Positions 1-10,987 of a DNA stretch of 64,000 nucleotides are shown here, one piece after another; the first letter of the stretch is position 1, and each line of letters opens with the position of its first letter. The stretch covers positions 110,001 through 174,000 of the forward strand of contig CAUYUJ010006480.1 of assembly GCA_963575745.1 (NCBI GenBank). The letters run 5' to 3'. Source of the stretch: Prorocentrum cordatum. Taxonomy: Eukaryota; Sar; Dinophyceae; Prorocentrales; Prorocentraceae. The notes beneath the pieces were generated by a model that had not been told where the DNA came from, ran no database searches, and saw only the letters and a list, made by a program, of their open reading frames with translations. Both the position numbers and the translations under genes were made by a program.

Positions 1-251
1 CACCCTCGCCGGCGTCGCCAGCGCGCCATCGCCGCATGAACCTACCACCGCAGTCCCCTGCTCCATCGTCGCGACGATGTGGAAGGCTGTCCAGCGCCGA
101 TCTGAGAACTCCGCGCGAGCATCTCAGACGGTCCACGTCCGTGGCGCTTCCTCTCCCCCGACCTCCGTGCCCGCGGGCTCGGCGCCCTCGGCGACCACCT
201 CCCCCTCGACGGCCTCGACGTCTCGCGCCTGCCGGATGCACCCAGCCCGGT

Positions 252-586
252 GGCCCTGGGCAAGAGCGACCTCTGGCGCGCGGCTTGCCGATCGCTGCGC
301 GCGGTGCCCGACGTCCTCGCACCGTGAACGAAAACACGACGGGCATCTTGTTGTTCTGCAGTGTCCCGCCTCTGCGGGCCCTTGCCGAGCCCCGAGACCC
401 TCGGAAGGCGACTCGGGATGAAGAGCCCGTCCCCAGGAAGGTCCAGAGCTGTGGGGAGCCTGAAGTTGCAAAAAACAGCGATGCTGGATGTGTCGGATGT
501 GGCAGTGGCGGCCTGCGTGCTTGGACTTGGCCCGCCCGCGCCCCCCAAAAAACCGCGCGCCAAAGATCACTCCGGCGCAGGGCCCC
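252..586. mobile_element. R8 element with about 33-bp inverted ends
   Basis: The left end GGCCCTGGGCAAGAGCGACC...GGCGCGCGG and right end GCGCGCCAAAGATCACTCCG...GCAGGGCCCC are inverted repeats with mismatches. The internal phrase GGCCTGCGTGCTT is shared with 24755-25122. Confidence 0.5.
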
Positions 587-1411
587 TCTTGCGTGTAGCT
601 CTCGCCTGCGGGCGCCCCTTGTCGCTGGTCACGACGCAGAAGGTTACGACCTGGAGCGTCTGCCAAGCGCCTGGCGGCACGTCAGCCCGCCTTATGTGAA
701 CGTCGCGGGAGAACTGCTGCTTCGTCTCGTCGCACTCGATGAAGCCGTACTCGTCGCCGGTGCTCTTGATGTGCCCCCTGTAACGGTGCATCGACTGGTC
801 GGCATCATCTGCGTCCTGTGCTTGGCCACTCTCCCCTTCTGGAGGGTCCTCCTGGGGGAGCAGAATATGACCACCGCTATGCTCCTCAGACGCCCCCCCC
901 TGGGGTGCGTCCCGACCAGGTTCCCGAGGCGAGTTCAGCCGTGGCGATGAGGGCCCCCACGAGGAGGCCCAAAAGGGCGAAAACGAGGGATTGATATCGG
1001 TATCGGTATGTTGTGGGGCAACTCCTGGGAGGTCGTCGTGGGCACGGTTAGGCAAAAAAACTGGATTGGAAGGCGATTGAGCTGGATTCAGCTGGATCAG
1101 TAATCTGGATTAGGGAGGATCCGAAGCAAGGATATACCAGGGCCGATGCAGAAGTCAACGTCCAAAGAGTTGCAATCTATGGTATTGTCCTTTGCCGCTA
1201 CGCCCTGTGCTTGCAGACGAAAGTATAGACAGAGCGCAGCATCCCAAAGCAGCATTTTTAGAACGCAGGATGGTTTTCAACCGCGTGCGCACGTCTATCC
1301 CGTGCAGGAGTGTACGGCGTGTATAACATATAGGGGGGTTGTACCAGGTCGTGTGCCACATCGTGTGCAGAGTCCGCATCTGCAGGAAACTGGTCTGCTC
1401 TAGGCACCAGG
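587..1411. other. No recognisable gene
   Basis: Several overlapping open frames, none with convincing composition. A 22-base word at 1381-1402 recurs exactly at 22249-22270. Confidence 0.4.
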
Positions 1412-2425
1412 GCGCATCTCGAAACAAGAGTCGTGACGTCGAATGTCCCGGGAGGGCGGAAGGCGGGGCGCGCATGGCGGATGCTGACGCGGCCGAAATG
1501 ACGGAGACTTCGACGTGGAGGCGGAGGCAGAGGCGCAGCAGGCGGGAGACGAGAGGAGGGAGGAGGAGGCAGGTGGGAGGCAGGGACCATTTTGCGCGCG
1601 GCATCTCGGAGCTCACAATTGCGAGGATGCCTCAAGCGAAGCAGACCGAACCACCTCGCGCGCAGCATCTCGGAGCTCAGAATTGCGAGGATGTCTCAAG
1701 CGAAACGCGCTGTACTACCGCTAACGCGGAATCTGGGAGCCCAGAGTTGCGAAGATGTCTCAGGCGAACCGGGCCAGACCACCTCGCGCGCGGCATCTCG
1801 GAGCCCAGAATTGCGAGGGTACCTCAAGCGGAATGCGCTGGACAACCTCTCGCGCGACATCTCGGAGCCCAGAATCGTGCGGATGTCTCAGGCGAAACCG
1901 ACAGGATCACCTCGCACGCAGCATCTCGGAGCCCAGAGCTGCGAGGATGTCTCAGACGAAACGCGCTGGACCACTTCGCGCGCGGCACCTGGGCGCCTAG
2001 AGTCACGAGCATGTCTCAAGCGACACGGGCCAGACAGCCTCGCACGCGACATCTCGGAGCTCACAATTGCGAGGAAAGCGAAGCGCGCTGGACCACCTCT
2101 CGCGCGGCATCTCGGAACCAAGAGTTGTGAGGATGTCTCAGGCGAAACGGGACGGACCACCTCGCGCGCGGCATCTTGGAGTTCAGAATTGCGAGGATGT
2201 CTCAAGCGAAACGCGCCCGACCACTGCGCGCGGCATCTCAGAGCTCAGAGCTGCGAGGATGTCTCAGGCGAAACGTGCAGGACGACCTCGAGCGCGGCAT
2301 CTCGAAGCCTAGAATCCTAGAATTGCGAGGATGTCTCAGGCGAGACGCCCAATCCTGGCAAACTCAATCGAGAGTTCTGAGGATGTCTCAGGCGCAACGG
2401 CCTGGACCACAAACTTTTCTTGATG
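1412..2425. repeat. Leader (about 180 bp) plus 64-bp tandem array, block 1
   Basis: The leader (1412-1590; GA-rich, containing GTGACGTC and GCGCATGGCGGATGCTGACG) is followed by about 13 units of 64 bases of the type GCGAGGATGTCTCAGGCGAA...CTCGGAGCCCAGA. The anchor GGATG recurs at 1625, 1689, 1753, 1817 and 1881, exactly 64 apart. Because 64 is not a multiple of 3, each unit changes frame, so the long ORFs here are not good gene evidence. Confidence 0.85.
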
Positions 2426-2561
2426 CTGCCTCTGCTCGCCCATCTCTCGACTGTAATGAAATACGACCACAACAACATCCCGTTCAGAAAGCTGCTTGGT
2501 GCTACATACTTTTGAAAAATGGTGCATGGGAATATGTCATGAAATCGAAAGGTTCGCGGGG

Positions 2562-3250
2562 CCGCATCTCTAAAGAAGAGTCGTGACGTCAGATGTCCCG
2601 GGAGGGCGGAAGGCGGGGCGCGCATGGCGGATGCTGACGCGGCCGACATGACGGAGACTTCGACGTGGAGGCGGAGGCAGAGGCGCAGCAGGCGGGAGGC
2701 GAGAAGAGGGAGGGGAGGAGGCAGGTGGGAGGCAGGGGGAGGGAGGCGGGAGGAGGGATGAGCCAATGGACCATTTCGTGCGCGGCGTTCCCGAGCCCAG
2801 AATCGCGAGGATGTCTCAGGCGAAACGGGCCACACCACATCGCGCTCGGAGCTTAGAGTTGCGAGGATGTGTCAGGCGGCGCCCAGGCTCCTCCCAGAGC
2901 ACAGCTCGAAAACAGAAGTGTAACCAAGTGGTTCGTCTGGGTCCGACCCTTCCTCTCTCAGAGGTGCCTCAAGCGAAACGTGCCGGACAACCTCTCGCGC
3001 GACATCTCGGAGCTCAGAGCTCGGAGCTCAGACGACCTGTGGCACAGCGTCTCGGAGCCCAGAGTTGCGAGGATGTCTCAGACGAAACTGGCTGGACCAC
3101 CACGCGGCATCTCGGAACTCAGAGTTTCGAGGATGTCTCAAGCGGAAAACAAGCCAGACCACCTCTGGCGCGGCAGCTCGGAACCAAGAGTTGTGAGGAT
3201 GTCCCAGGCGAGACGGGCCAGACCACCTCGGGCCAGGCATCCTGGAGTCC
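2562..3250. repeat. Leader plus 64-bp tandem array, block 2
   Basis: The leader at 2562-2765 is about 85-90% identical by eye to 1412-1590, followed by degenerate 64-base units to 3250. The block ends 60 bases before the tandem spliced-leader relics, which point into it on the minus strand. Confidence 0.8.
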
Positions 3251-3311
3251 AAGTCTGACCGCTCGGTGGGAGCGGGCGCTGGACTGGCCGCGGACTAGCG
3301 GTATCCATGCC

Positions 3312-3348
3312 CTTGAGCCAAAATGGTTTGATCCAAAATGGCTACGGA
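3312..3348 (-). other. Tandem spliced-leader relics (full-length relic followed by truncated relic)
   Basis: On the minus strand the order is T-CCGTAGCCATTTTGG-ATCAAA (3348-3327; two mismatches to the dinoflagellate spliced leader), then CCATTTTGGCTCAAG (3326-3312; exact). A newer full leader upstream of an older one trimmed at the AG of CCGTAG is what repeated trans-splicing and retroposition of an mRNA is known to leave in dinoflagellates. A short (CCT)5 tract precedes it. Downstream on the minus strand lies the 64-bp array. Confidence 0.85.
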
Positions 3349-3577
3349 GGAGGAGGAGGAGGGCCACGTCGGCGAGAAGAGCGTCGGCGAGCCAGAGGGA
3401 CGGCGAGCCCGCGGCGACAACGACAAGCAGTTCGTGGACGCAGGCAGCAACGAGCCCGAAAAAGACAGCAAGTTCGAGGGCCACGAGTCCAAGGACACCC
3501 GACGGCGGCGCCGTGAAGGAAGGGGAACGACGATGAGGAACCGATCGAACCCGCCATCACATGGGAGAGCAGCCTGA
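3338..3577 (+). CDS. Small acidic ORF (MATEEEEEG..), doubtful
   Basis: 79 codons from an ATG that lies inside the antisense spliced-leader relic. The product is charged (poly-Glu, then DNDKQFVDAG and EPEKDSKFEG, then Arg-rich). Composition in the first 60 codons is coding-like, but the start coincides with the reverse complement of the leader, so a real plus-strand gene beginning here would be a coincidence or a chimaera. No family was recognised. Confidence 0.25.
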   Translation: MATEEEEEGHVGEKSVGEPEGRRARGDNDKQFVDAGSNEPEKDSKFEGHESKDTRRRRREGRGTTMRNRSNPPSHGRAA

Positions 3578-3639
3578 TCCCACCGTCTGTACGAAGGCCG
3601 TGGACAGTTTTCGAGGAAGACCTCGAGGAGAAGTTCGAA

Positions 3640-4270
3640 GACATCGAGGTCTCAAGCTCTAAACAAACTTCAACACATCTCTAAACCCAAACCTGCGAAA
3701 ATCTCAAACTCCAAAAAAATTCAAACAACTCTAAGCCGAAACCTGGGAACATCGAAAAAAACAATTACCGGAACTCTAAACGAACTCTAAAAACAAACTT
3801 TAAACAAACTCGAAAACAACTCTACACGCCTCAGAACTCTAAATAAACTCTAAAATCTCTGAAACAACTCGACACGCGTAAACACTCAAACAAAAACCGA
3901 AAACAACTCTAAACAAACTCGGGGAAAACTCTAAAACGACTCTAAACAACAATTTCTGACCGCCTGGCGAACTCAAAAAACTCAGGAACAACTAAAACAA
4001 CATCTACATGCAAAGTCCGGCATACATTGTAAGATGTTCGCAGGTTTGGGTTTTGAGATGTTTTTGAAGCGTTTTAGAGTTTAAGCTTTTCGCAGGGTTT
4101 GGCTTAAAGACGTTTTGAAGTTGCTTGTTAAGAGTTTGAGATGTTCGCAGGTTTTGGCTCAAAAATTAAAGTTTTTTTTAGAAATTGGGATTTCAGGAGG
4201 TTTTGGCTTAGAGATGTTTTGAAGTTGTTGGGGAGGTTGAGTTTCCTGCTGAAGAGTTTCCGAAGATTTC
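3640..4270. repeat. AT-rich degenerate repeat forming a large imperfect inverted repeat
   Basis: The left arm (3640-4010) is built from AACTCTAAAC-like words with CCCAAACCTGCGAAAATCTC. The right arm (4020-4265) is built from the complement (GTTTTAGAGTTTAAG, TTCGCAGGTTTGGGTTTTGAG). It is the most AT-rich stretch in the window. Confidence 0.75.
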
Positions 4271-4329
4271 GGCTGGTTTTCTCGATTGACCTCCTGTAGT
4301 ATAGTCGTCGCGACTTCGGAAACCCTGGA

Positions 4330-5785
4330 GATCCTGCGTGCGCGCGCCTGAACCAGGTGCAGGCCATGGGAGCACCTGCAGCCTTCGCCGCGCTCCCGAT
4401 GGCCTCACAGACATCCTACACCGAAGTCTCGATCGTCGAGCTCTGGGCACAGGTGATGTTCCAATAATGGCACTCACGAGAAGGATGCGCCGCAGGCGGA
4501 GCCGTCGCCGCCGAGGCGTTGGGGCTCCCTCGACATCGCAGACAGGGCCGCATAGGTCCCCGACAACCCGAGCGCCGCGATCGCAGCAGACACGTTCTGG
4601 GCACCTCTCCTCACGAGCTGGGCCCATACCACGAGGAGGACCCAGACTACATACGCGCGGGCCGAGAGACCCAGACCACGAGGAAAAACAAAAGACGCTG
4701 AATAATCATACTGAACATGATAAGTAGAAGAAGAAGACGAACAAGAAAAATAAGAAGACGAAGAAAAAGCAGGTGTGCTTCACCGAGGACCCAGAGGCGC
4801 GTGCCTTCGAGGACGCGCCCAAGAGCCCAGAGACCACCTCAGAGGACCAGGACGGCGAGAGCGAGCAGGAGGACGACGAGGAGGACAGGCCCCACCGCAC
4901 AAAGCCAGAGAACGCCGACGCACAGCCGCCCCTTCGCGGAGGACTCCGACGGCGACGACGAGGCCCTCCAGAACCCGCACCTGCCTGGTGCAGCAGACGA
5001 GGCACTGCATCGACGTCGCCCCCTCGGGCAGTGAGCGTGCCGCCCTCCTCAGCGGGAGGGGCAGGCGGCCACCGCAGGGGGCAGGGAGAGCCAGCTCGGC
5101 GGAGCCTGGCCCCGCCGCCGGGGCGGCACGGCTCGCCGTCCCGGAGGAGGTCGGAGGACCCTGTGAGGCCCCAGGCCCCGCCCTCCTCCCCCCTCTCTGG
5201 AGAGCCCCTCGGGCCCCTCCCTCCTTGCCCTTTGCGGGGCCCTTGGGGCGCGTCCTCCACTTGGGTCCTCGTCTCGTTTCGTGGGCCCTCCCACCCGCTG
5301 CTAGTCTCTCCGGTTATGGCCCCATGTGGCTCGAGGCCTCTCGGCTTCTCTCCTGCCTGGGGGGGGGGGGGGGGGGGGGGCCACGCACGTGCGTGATCCT
5401 TGGCCCCGCCTGCCACTGCCTCCGCTTTGCTACTGCGTGCTGGAGGTCGTCATCCCCTATGGGGGTGGTGGCGGGGGGGGCCAAAGGACCCTTGGCCTCG
5501 GGTGACGGCCCGCGCGGGCCCTGCGCTGTCGCGGCGCCCCCGCGGCCTGGCGCGGCCCCCGCCGTGCCTTCGCTCCGAGGCCCTCTGAGGCTGCTCTCTT
5601 TCGCTCCCTCCTGGCGGGGGCTTTCTCGGGATCCTGAAGCTTTCTCTCGAGGCTCCCCCCCCCCTACCGAGGCTGTCCGGAGGCCGCGGGGCGGGGTGGG
5701 TGTCCGTGCGTCGCGCCGCGCGGGCCGCGCGCGGCGCGGCGCGGGCTTCGCGGATAGACCGACGTGGCCCGCACTGCGCGAGGAG
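4330..5785. other. No recognisable gene; purine/GC-rich DNA
   Basis: Long open frames on both strands arise from GC-rich, stop-poor sequence. It includes a run of 22 G (5359-5380). Confidence 0.4.
5560..5752. repeat. GC-rich repeat to the left of the LINE fragment
   Basis: This resembles 8160-8280 on the other side of the LINE. Both contain the word GCGCGCGGCGCGGCGCGGGC preceded by a similar cgtcgcg-rich stretch and a TTCGCTCC segment. They may be two copies of a dispersed GC-rich repeat, or the remains of a duplication that flanked the insertion. Confidence 0.4.
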
Positions 5786-5883
5786 GAGGACGAGGAGGAG
5801 CAGGAGGAGCAGGAGGAGGAGGAGGAGGAGGAGGAGGAGGAGGAGGAGGAGGGGCCAGGAGACGGCAGCACGCACCATCGCGC

Positions 5884-7979
5884 TACGCGAGACAACAGGC
5901 CCACTCCGACGCACCTTGTTCCAACGACAAGCCATCTCCATCCAGACTAAGATCCACTACCTCGAGTCCTTCGGCTATTCAAGACTGCTATTTAACGCGG
6001 GGACATGGCTCATCACAACAGCGCGGGACTACCACAGGATCAACACAGCCTACGTCACTGCGGCTCGACAGGCAATAGGAATTACGCACAAGGCCATGAA
6101 GGACAAGCACATCACCAACGAGCAGATACTGGCACGTGCTCAACTACCGAACCTCGAAGACCGACTACGATGGCTACGACTGCGAGAACTTTTGCGACTC
6201 ATAAAAGGATGCCCGTACGAAACGCAGGCACTCATTGACTACGACATCGAAGTCAACGGCACCTGGACGCAAACCATCAACAACGACATCCACACATGCC
6301 GACAGCACTGCGACGGCACCCGCATCACCACCGCACCCAAGGACATCATCGACTTCATCAAGGCTGCACGCAACGACATGCACACGGTCAAGTCTTTTAT
6401 TACGAGCACCTACAAGCGCGCACAAGACTCATCCTCCGACCGAGCAGCGCAGGACCAGCTGCGGGCAGACCTATCGCTAACGGCAACAGCACTGGGAGTG
6501 CCGCCACTACCCCGACAAGCAGGAACCACGACACCAGCACCAGCCAAAGTTATGTGTTACCATTGCGGTGCTACATTCAAGACCAAAGCAGCACACAACA
6601 AGCATGTCTACGCTGTCCACCAGGACAAGCACACCATAGACAACTACATCGTCGGCGACACCTGCCAGGTATGCTTGAAGTACTTCTACACCGCGAACAG
6701 ACTTACCAAACACGTCAAGGCGTCACACCAGTGTGCAGCCACACTGATGCAGTTCGGAGCGAAGCCGCCAACAGAAGACATCGACGCGCACAAGGAGGAG
6801 ACCCGACGCTTACGACGATCCAACCGACACGCTGGGCTTCCAGAAGACTACGCCGAGCGGCCACCCATCCAGCTACATGGGCCAGCACTGGGACCACCAA
6901 CCCACGCCGACCACGACCACCGACCAATACCAGCCCAACTACCCACCGACGCACCCACCACACAAGACAGCGGACCCAACCGAGCAGACACGGGGATGAC
7001 CGACATCACAGGAAAGCCCAGCATCGTACTGCTCTTCACCGCCAACCACGACCACACCAGCGCGGTGACCGACGCCCTCCAAGCCACCGCAGACAGACAC
7101 AGCATCTCCATCGAACTCCACCACCTGCCAACCATGCACCCACCCCAACCTGACCCAACGGCTTCCGACATGGCCACGACACCATACGACCACGCTGCCT
7201 TCTGCATCATCGACGCCGACCTCACGACCTTCGACCGCGACCTCAACCTCAGGACGCAAGAGGCACCTTGGGGACGACTGGATCTCACACCCGCGCAGCA
7301 CAGAGCGGTACGACAAGACAACGACAGCATGAGGCACGTCCTACGGACCGCACAGCGGATGATGATGACGCGCACACCTACCATCATCTTGGACAGCAGC
7401 CTCCGACACCTGCAGCTACAGGAATACGCATACATCACAACGACGTGCAGCACAACCCCGACCACAGCATTCACTGCTTGCAACTGCCCTGCAGACATCA
7501 CCACGACAACGACACTGACGCAGGCCATAGAGCAAACACTCCAGCCCACCGCCGACACATACACAAAGGCACAGACGTGGCACTATGATGGACATGATGG
7601 CAACGGCGACCACATCAGCACCGAACGCCGACCCAGCACCGACGATATGTGGCATGCTCGACTGCATCGTCATCCACAACAGCCAGGACCCGACTGCTGG
7701 ATGTCAGAACGTCCAGGCGCGGTGCTCCTCGAGCCGCGACCTGGATACTCGTCGCCACAAGCCTCGAACTGCCTCGCTTCATCAACCACGTCAGAACGCA
7801 CGACCGACCACACCACACGTCGTCAGACAACGGAAAACGCCATGCCCGTAACAGGGGCACAAGAAGAGCAACGGGGGCAACCACCACGCGATGGCGCCGT
7901 GTACGCACGCGAACGAGGCCAACCCCGAGGTGAACGCCCCCTCGAGGACGAGGGGGGGGAGATGCACATGCCCACCTAA
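5884..7979 (+). CDS. 5'-truncated LINE ORF2 C-terminal region with two C2H2 fingers
   Basis: A long open frame (about 698 codons to the TAA) starts abruptly after a (GGA)n tract. Its first 110 residues resemble the region that follows the reverse transcriptase in dinoflagellate LINEs (RLLFNAGTWLITTARDYHRI, then ITNEQILARAQLPNLEDRLR). Next come two zinc-finger-like motifs: C-Y-H-C...H...H near 6555-6632 and C-Q-V-C...H...H near 6663-6730. A Thr/His/Pro-rich tail follows. The RT domain itself is absent, so this is a 5'-truncated copy. The unbroken frame suggests recent insertion. Base use (ACA/CAC-rich) differs from the G+C-rich surroundings. The frame upstream (5700-5883) is simple repeat and GC-rich filler, probably not part of the element. 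Confidence 0.7.
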
Positions 7980-8159
7980 CAGAGCCCGCACGGGCGCTAG
8001 GACGGGTAGACTACCAGTCGCCCACAAGGGGCCTTCTCAGCGGCATCAGCCAGGCCTCGTTCGCGTCCTTCGATCTCGCCCTCTCCGATCGCCCAGGAGG
8101 CCCTCGTTTCTCGCTTTCCCCCTGGACGCGTTCGCCTGGTTCCGTTTTCCCTGGGCCCG

Positions 8160-8280
8160 CCTTCCTTCGCTCCGAAACTTAGAGGCTTCCTCTCCCTGGT
8201 GGCGGGTCCCTGGGCCAACATCGGTCGCTCGACTGGTTCGGCGTCGCGTCGCGCAGTAGCGCGCGGCGCGGCGCGGGCTG
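8160..8280. repeat. GC-rich repeat to the right of the LINE fragment
   Basis: Partner of 5560-5752 in direct orientation. The shared 20-base GC-rich word lies at 8257-8276. The copies are too diverged to be a fresh target duplication. Confidence 0.4.
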
Positions 8281-8518
8281 CGGCGGAACAGGACCGCCAT
8301 GCCCGCAGTGTCGCAGGAGGAGGGGGAGGAGGCGTGTTTGCCACCAAGCTCCCCTGGAGGGTCCTCCATGCCGGCGCCCCTGCGGGGCCGCGGCAGCGCC
8401 CAGGGCCGTGGGGTGCCCGGCCGAACGCGGCAGCCGCCTTGGCAAGGGCCCGAGGCGGGTCTGGGGGGGTCGGCCCCTGGGGCCCAGGTCCCGGGCACCA
8501 GGCGTCCTGAGCAGAGAC

Positions 8519-8696
8519 TGACTACCCACCAGACCACCCCAACCCCACCCGAAGGCCCGAGTTTGAGTCGAATTTCGGGTTGGGGGGGGGGACGGATTCC
8601 ATGTGTTTTTTCAGTGTTCCCCGACCCCCCCCCCCACTGGAAATCGAGGATAAATTTGGGCCTTCGGGTTGGGTTGGGGTGGTTTGGTGGGTGGTG
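8519..8696. mobile_element. 178-bp hairpin element with about 40-bp inverted ends and AGAGAC target duplication
   Basis: The left arm (from 8519) reads ACTACCCACCAGACCACCCC and on to CCCGAAGGCCC. The right arm is its near-perfect reverse complement, ending TGGTGGGTGGTG at 8696. Pairing continues inward through the G-run and C-run, so most of the element can fold into one hairpin. The hexamer AGAGAC flanks both sides (8513-8518, 8697-8702). No coding capacity. Confidence 0.75.
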
Positions 8697-9319
8697 AGAG
8701 ACGGGGGCGGAGGTCTTCTCCGCTGTCGGCCTTGGGGCTGGCACGCCCGCAGGACGGGCAAGAATGGGGGCGATGCCCGGCAGGGAACGTTGCCCCAAAC
8801 CGACAGCGGCCGTGGCTGGGCAAGCGACGTCTGCCCAACCTGGACAACTCCACGGCGACACTGACAGTAGATCCTGTTCAGAACGTACAGGAACTACTGT
8901 CAGTCCTCGTCCCCACTCTTTATATCTACGCTGCGATTGAACCGACCAGGGGCCGTTTGTCGGGCCCTGGGGCCGTCAGAAAGCAATGCAGGCCGAAAAG
9001 CAAATCCCTGGGCGGACGCATCGAAAAAGCAACGAAGTCAGAGGTCTGGGCTCCCAAGTCACACCATGTCCCGGATGCATCGACGATGCAGGGGCGATGC
9101 GGGGAGAAGCCTGCGTCCCAGAACGCAGCGTATGCGGCGTGCCCTGTGAGCCCATGACGATGCCCCATTCACTCGGGCCCCTCTGTGAGCTCCCGACCAC
9201 CTCGATCTGCCGTCCGCGAAGAGGCCGACCACAGAACGCTACAACGGGCTCCCGCGCCTGGAGATGCGGCCAGCAGGCAATCTAAACTGCTGCCGCCTCC
9301 GCTGGGAGCCCACAGACAG

Positions 9320-9334
9320 CTTGAGCCAAAATAG
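9320..9334 (-). other. Probable spliced-leader relic
   Basis: The minus strand reads CTATTTTGGCTCAAG, one mismatch in 15 to the trimmed leader. No pyrimidine tract precedes it. An open frame runs through it (9717 to 9169), but it is not convincingly coding. Confidence 0.5.
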
Positions 9335-9714
9335 TTGTGGATTGCGTGCCCCTCGCAAGCTTTTATGGGGTTGAGAGTGATGAAGCGCCCCCAAAACAAA
9401 GCCAAAAGTTTCGATGATCTACCTGCGAGGGAAGCAGAATATACAATCGCAAATCGGCCCAGAATCTTCGATGCCCCACAAGGGTGCGAAGGTTGCGCTG
9501 CTGCACTCCGAAGTCCCAAAACGTATCGATATGCACTTTCTTTTCTGGGGCTTCGATTGCCGCCAGTATTGCCGCCAGTAGTGCAGTAGTGAGAGTGTTG
9601 AACACCGAGACCTGACGTTGTGCTCTGAAACTTCAATGGTCCGCAAACGTGTGAGGAGTACACTCTGAAACCACCCATCCTCCTACGGTTGGGAACGTTT
9701 GCCTGGTATGCCGC

Positions 9715-9880
9715 CACGGCGGCTCTGGCGACACGCTGTGCCTTGCGATAGCGTGTCGCTCTGCTCCGCGGGGCGGAACGCTCGGAAAACCTCGGGACGC
9801 TGAAACCTGGGGACTGGCCAATGGGTAGCGTGTCGCGCCGAAGCGTGGTGGACCAAAACCGGTGGAGCGACGCACTATCC
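9715..9880 (+). mobile_element. R2 family copy
   Basis: It shares with 25447-25624 the ordered words GCGACACGCTGT, GCGTGTCGCT, CTCCGCGGG, CTGGGG, TAGCGTGTC and GAAGCGTGGTG. The outer terminal repeats are eroded. Confidence 0.6.
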
Positions 9881-10359
9881 CAAAATTACCGACCGTAAAC
9901 ATGCTTGCGCTGAGGGGTCCTTATCGTCGCGACATCCAGAAGATACTCATAGGGTCACGCCAACTGCTGGGAACACCAAAACGTATCAATACTGCTACTG
10001 CCTGGACCTCTCCCGGGGTGCGTTCTGACCCAGACTTTGAGGCGCATCCAGCGGTGGCGACGAGGGCCTCCGGGGAGGCCCGAGAAGGAGAAGACGAGGA
10101 AACGGTAGCGGTACAAGTGCCATTTCCTCCTCTGAACTGCCAGCAGGGCCCCGTCCCACCACCAATTACGTCCGCGCGCTGTGCCGGGTCAAGGCAAAAG
10201 TCCCAGCTCGCAGGGGCGCGAACCCCAGCAGGTACCTGACAACGGTGCCCCTGCGGGTCCCCGCAATCACCCACTGGGTCCCCGCGCTATCGCCCACTCT
10301 CGTCTCCTCGAGGACACCTGGCGCTTGGATTTCCTTCGATGCGCGGGCACCTCTCGATA

Positions 10360-10530
10360 AGACGAAGCCAGGACGAAGATAAAATCGGGTGAGGATAGAT
10401 CGAGAATCTCTAAGATCCGGCGGCTCTGGAGGATGCCTCGGGCGCCGCAGCCTTCTCAGAGCGTTCTGGAACGCTCTGAGAGCGTTCCGGAACGCTCTGG
10501 AACGGACTTGTCCTTGCCCTGGCTTCGTCC
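10360..10530. mobile_element. R1 family inverted-repeat element, copy at 10.4 kb
   Basis: The ends are GACGAAGCCAGG and CCTGGCTTCGTC, a perfect 12-base inverted repeat. The interior has ATCGAGAATCTC, GGCGGCTCTGGAGGATG and palindromes GCGTTCTGGAACGC and GCGTTCCGGAACGC. It shares the whole interior with 38555-38704, 49213-49388 and 59785-59960. Confidence 0.75.
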
Positions 10531-10887
10531 GACTCGACACCTTCTCCAGTTAGGGTGTTTTTGCTGCTTGGCCCCTTCTCCGGGGGGTGCTCTTCGCCTC
10601 GAAGCATCTTGTGACGGCCCGAGGCCCGAAGTTGGCCTCCAGAGGCCAAAACATGGCGACGCACTGGCCGCCCCGATTCTTTCGAGGCGCCGGGTGTCTG
10701 GGTCGCTCGTGGGGCGTCCCGGTCCGCGCCCCAACCCCGCCCGCCCCCAGCCGTTGCCGCACGGCGCGCGCACCTGTGCCACTGCCAGAGCAATGCTCGC
10801 ACTGAGCGCTGTCTGCTCTCGCTTGCCTGCGGCCCCCCCGCGCGGGCCTCCAATGATGGGCCTAGTTTCCACCACCACTACCATAGG

Positions 10888-10987
10888 TAGAAGAGGGAGG
10901 AGGAGGAGGAGGAGGAGGAGGAGGAGGAGGAGGAGGAGGAGGAAGGGGAGGAGGAGGAGGAGGAGGAGGAGGAGGAGGAGGAGGAGG
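10888..10987. repeat. (GGA)n tract
   Basis: Pure for most of its length. Confidence 0.9.

Noticed and set aside
1339-2320. ORFs of 240-260 codons over the 64-bp array
   Set aside because: The 64-base period shifts frame each unit; the Arg/Ser/Glu-rich product has no consistent protein repeat.
4152-4166. GTTTTGGCTCAAA resembling the spliced leader
   Set aside because: It lies in the AT-rich degenerate repeat, where neighbouring units read GGTTTTGGCTTAGAG and GGGTTTGGCTTAAAG, so the match comes from the repeat.
4775-5950. 391-codon plus-strand ORF upstream of the LINE
   Set aside because: GC-rich filler with a G22 run and poly-Glu from GGA repeats; no domain.
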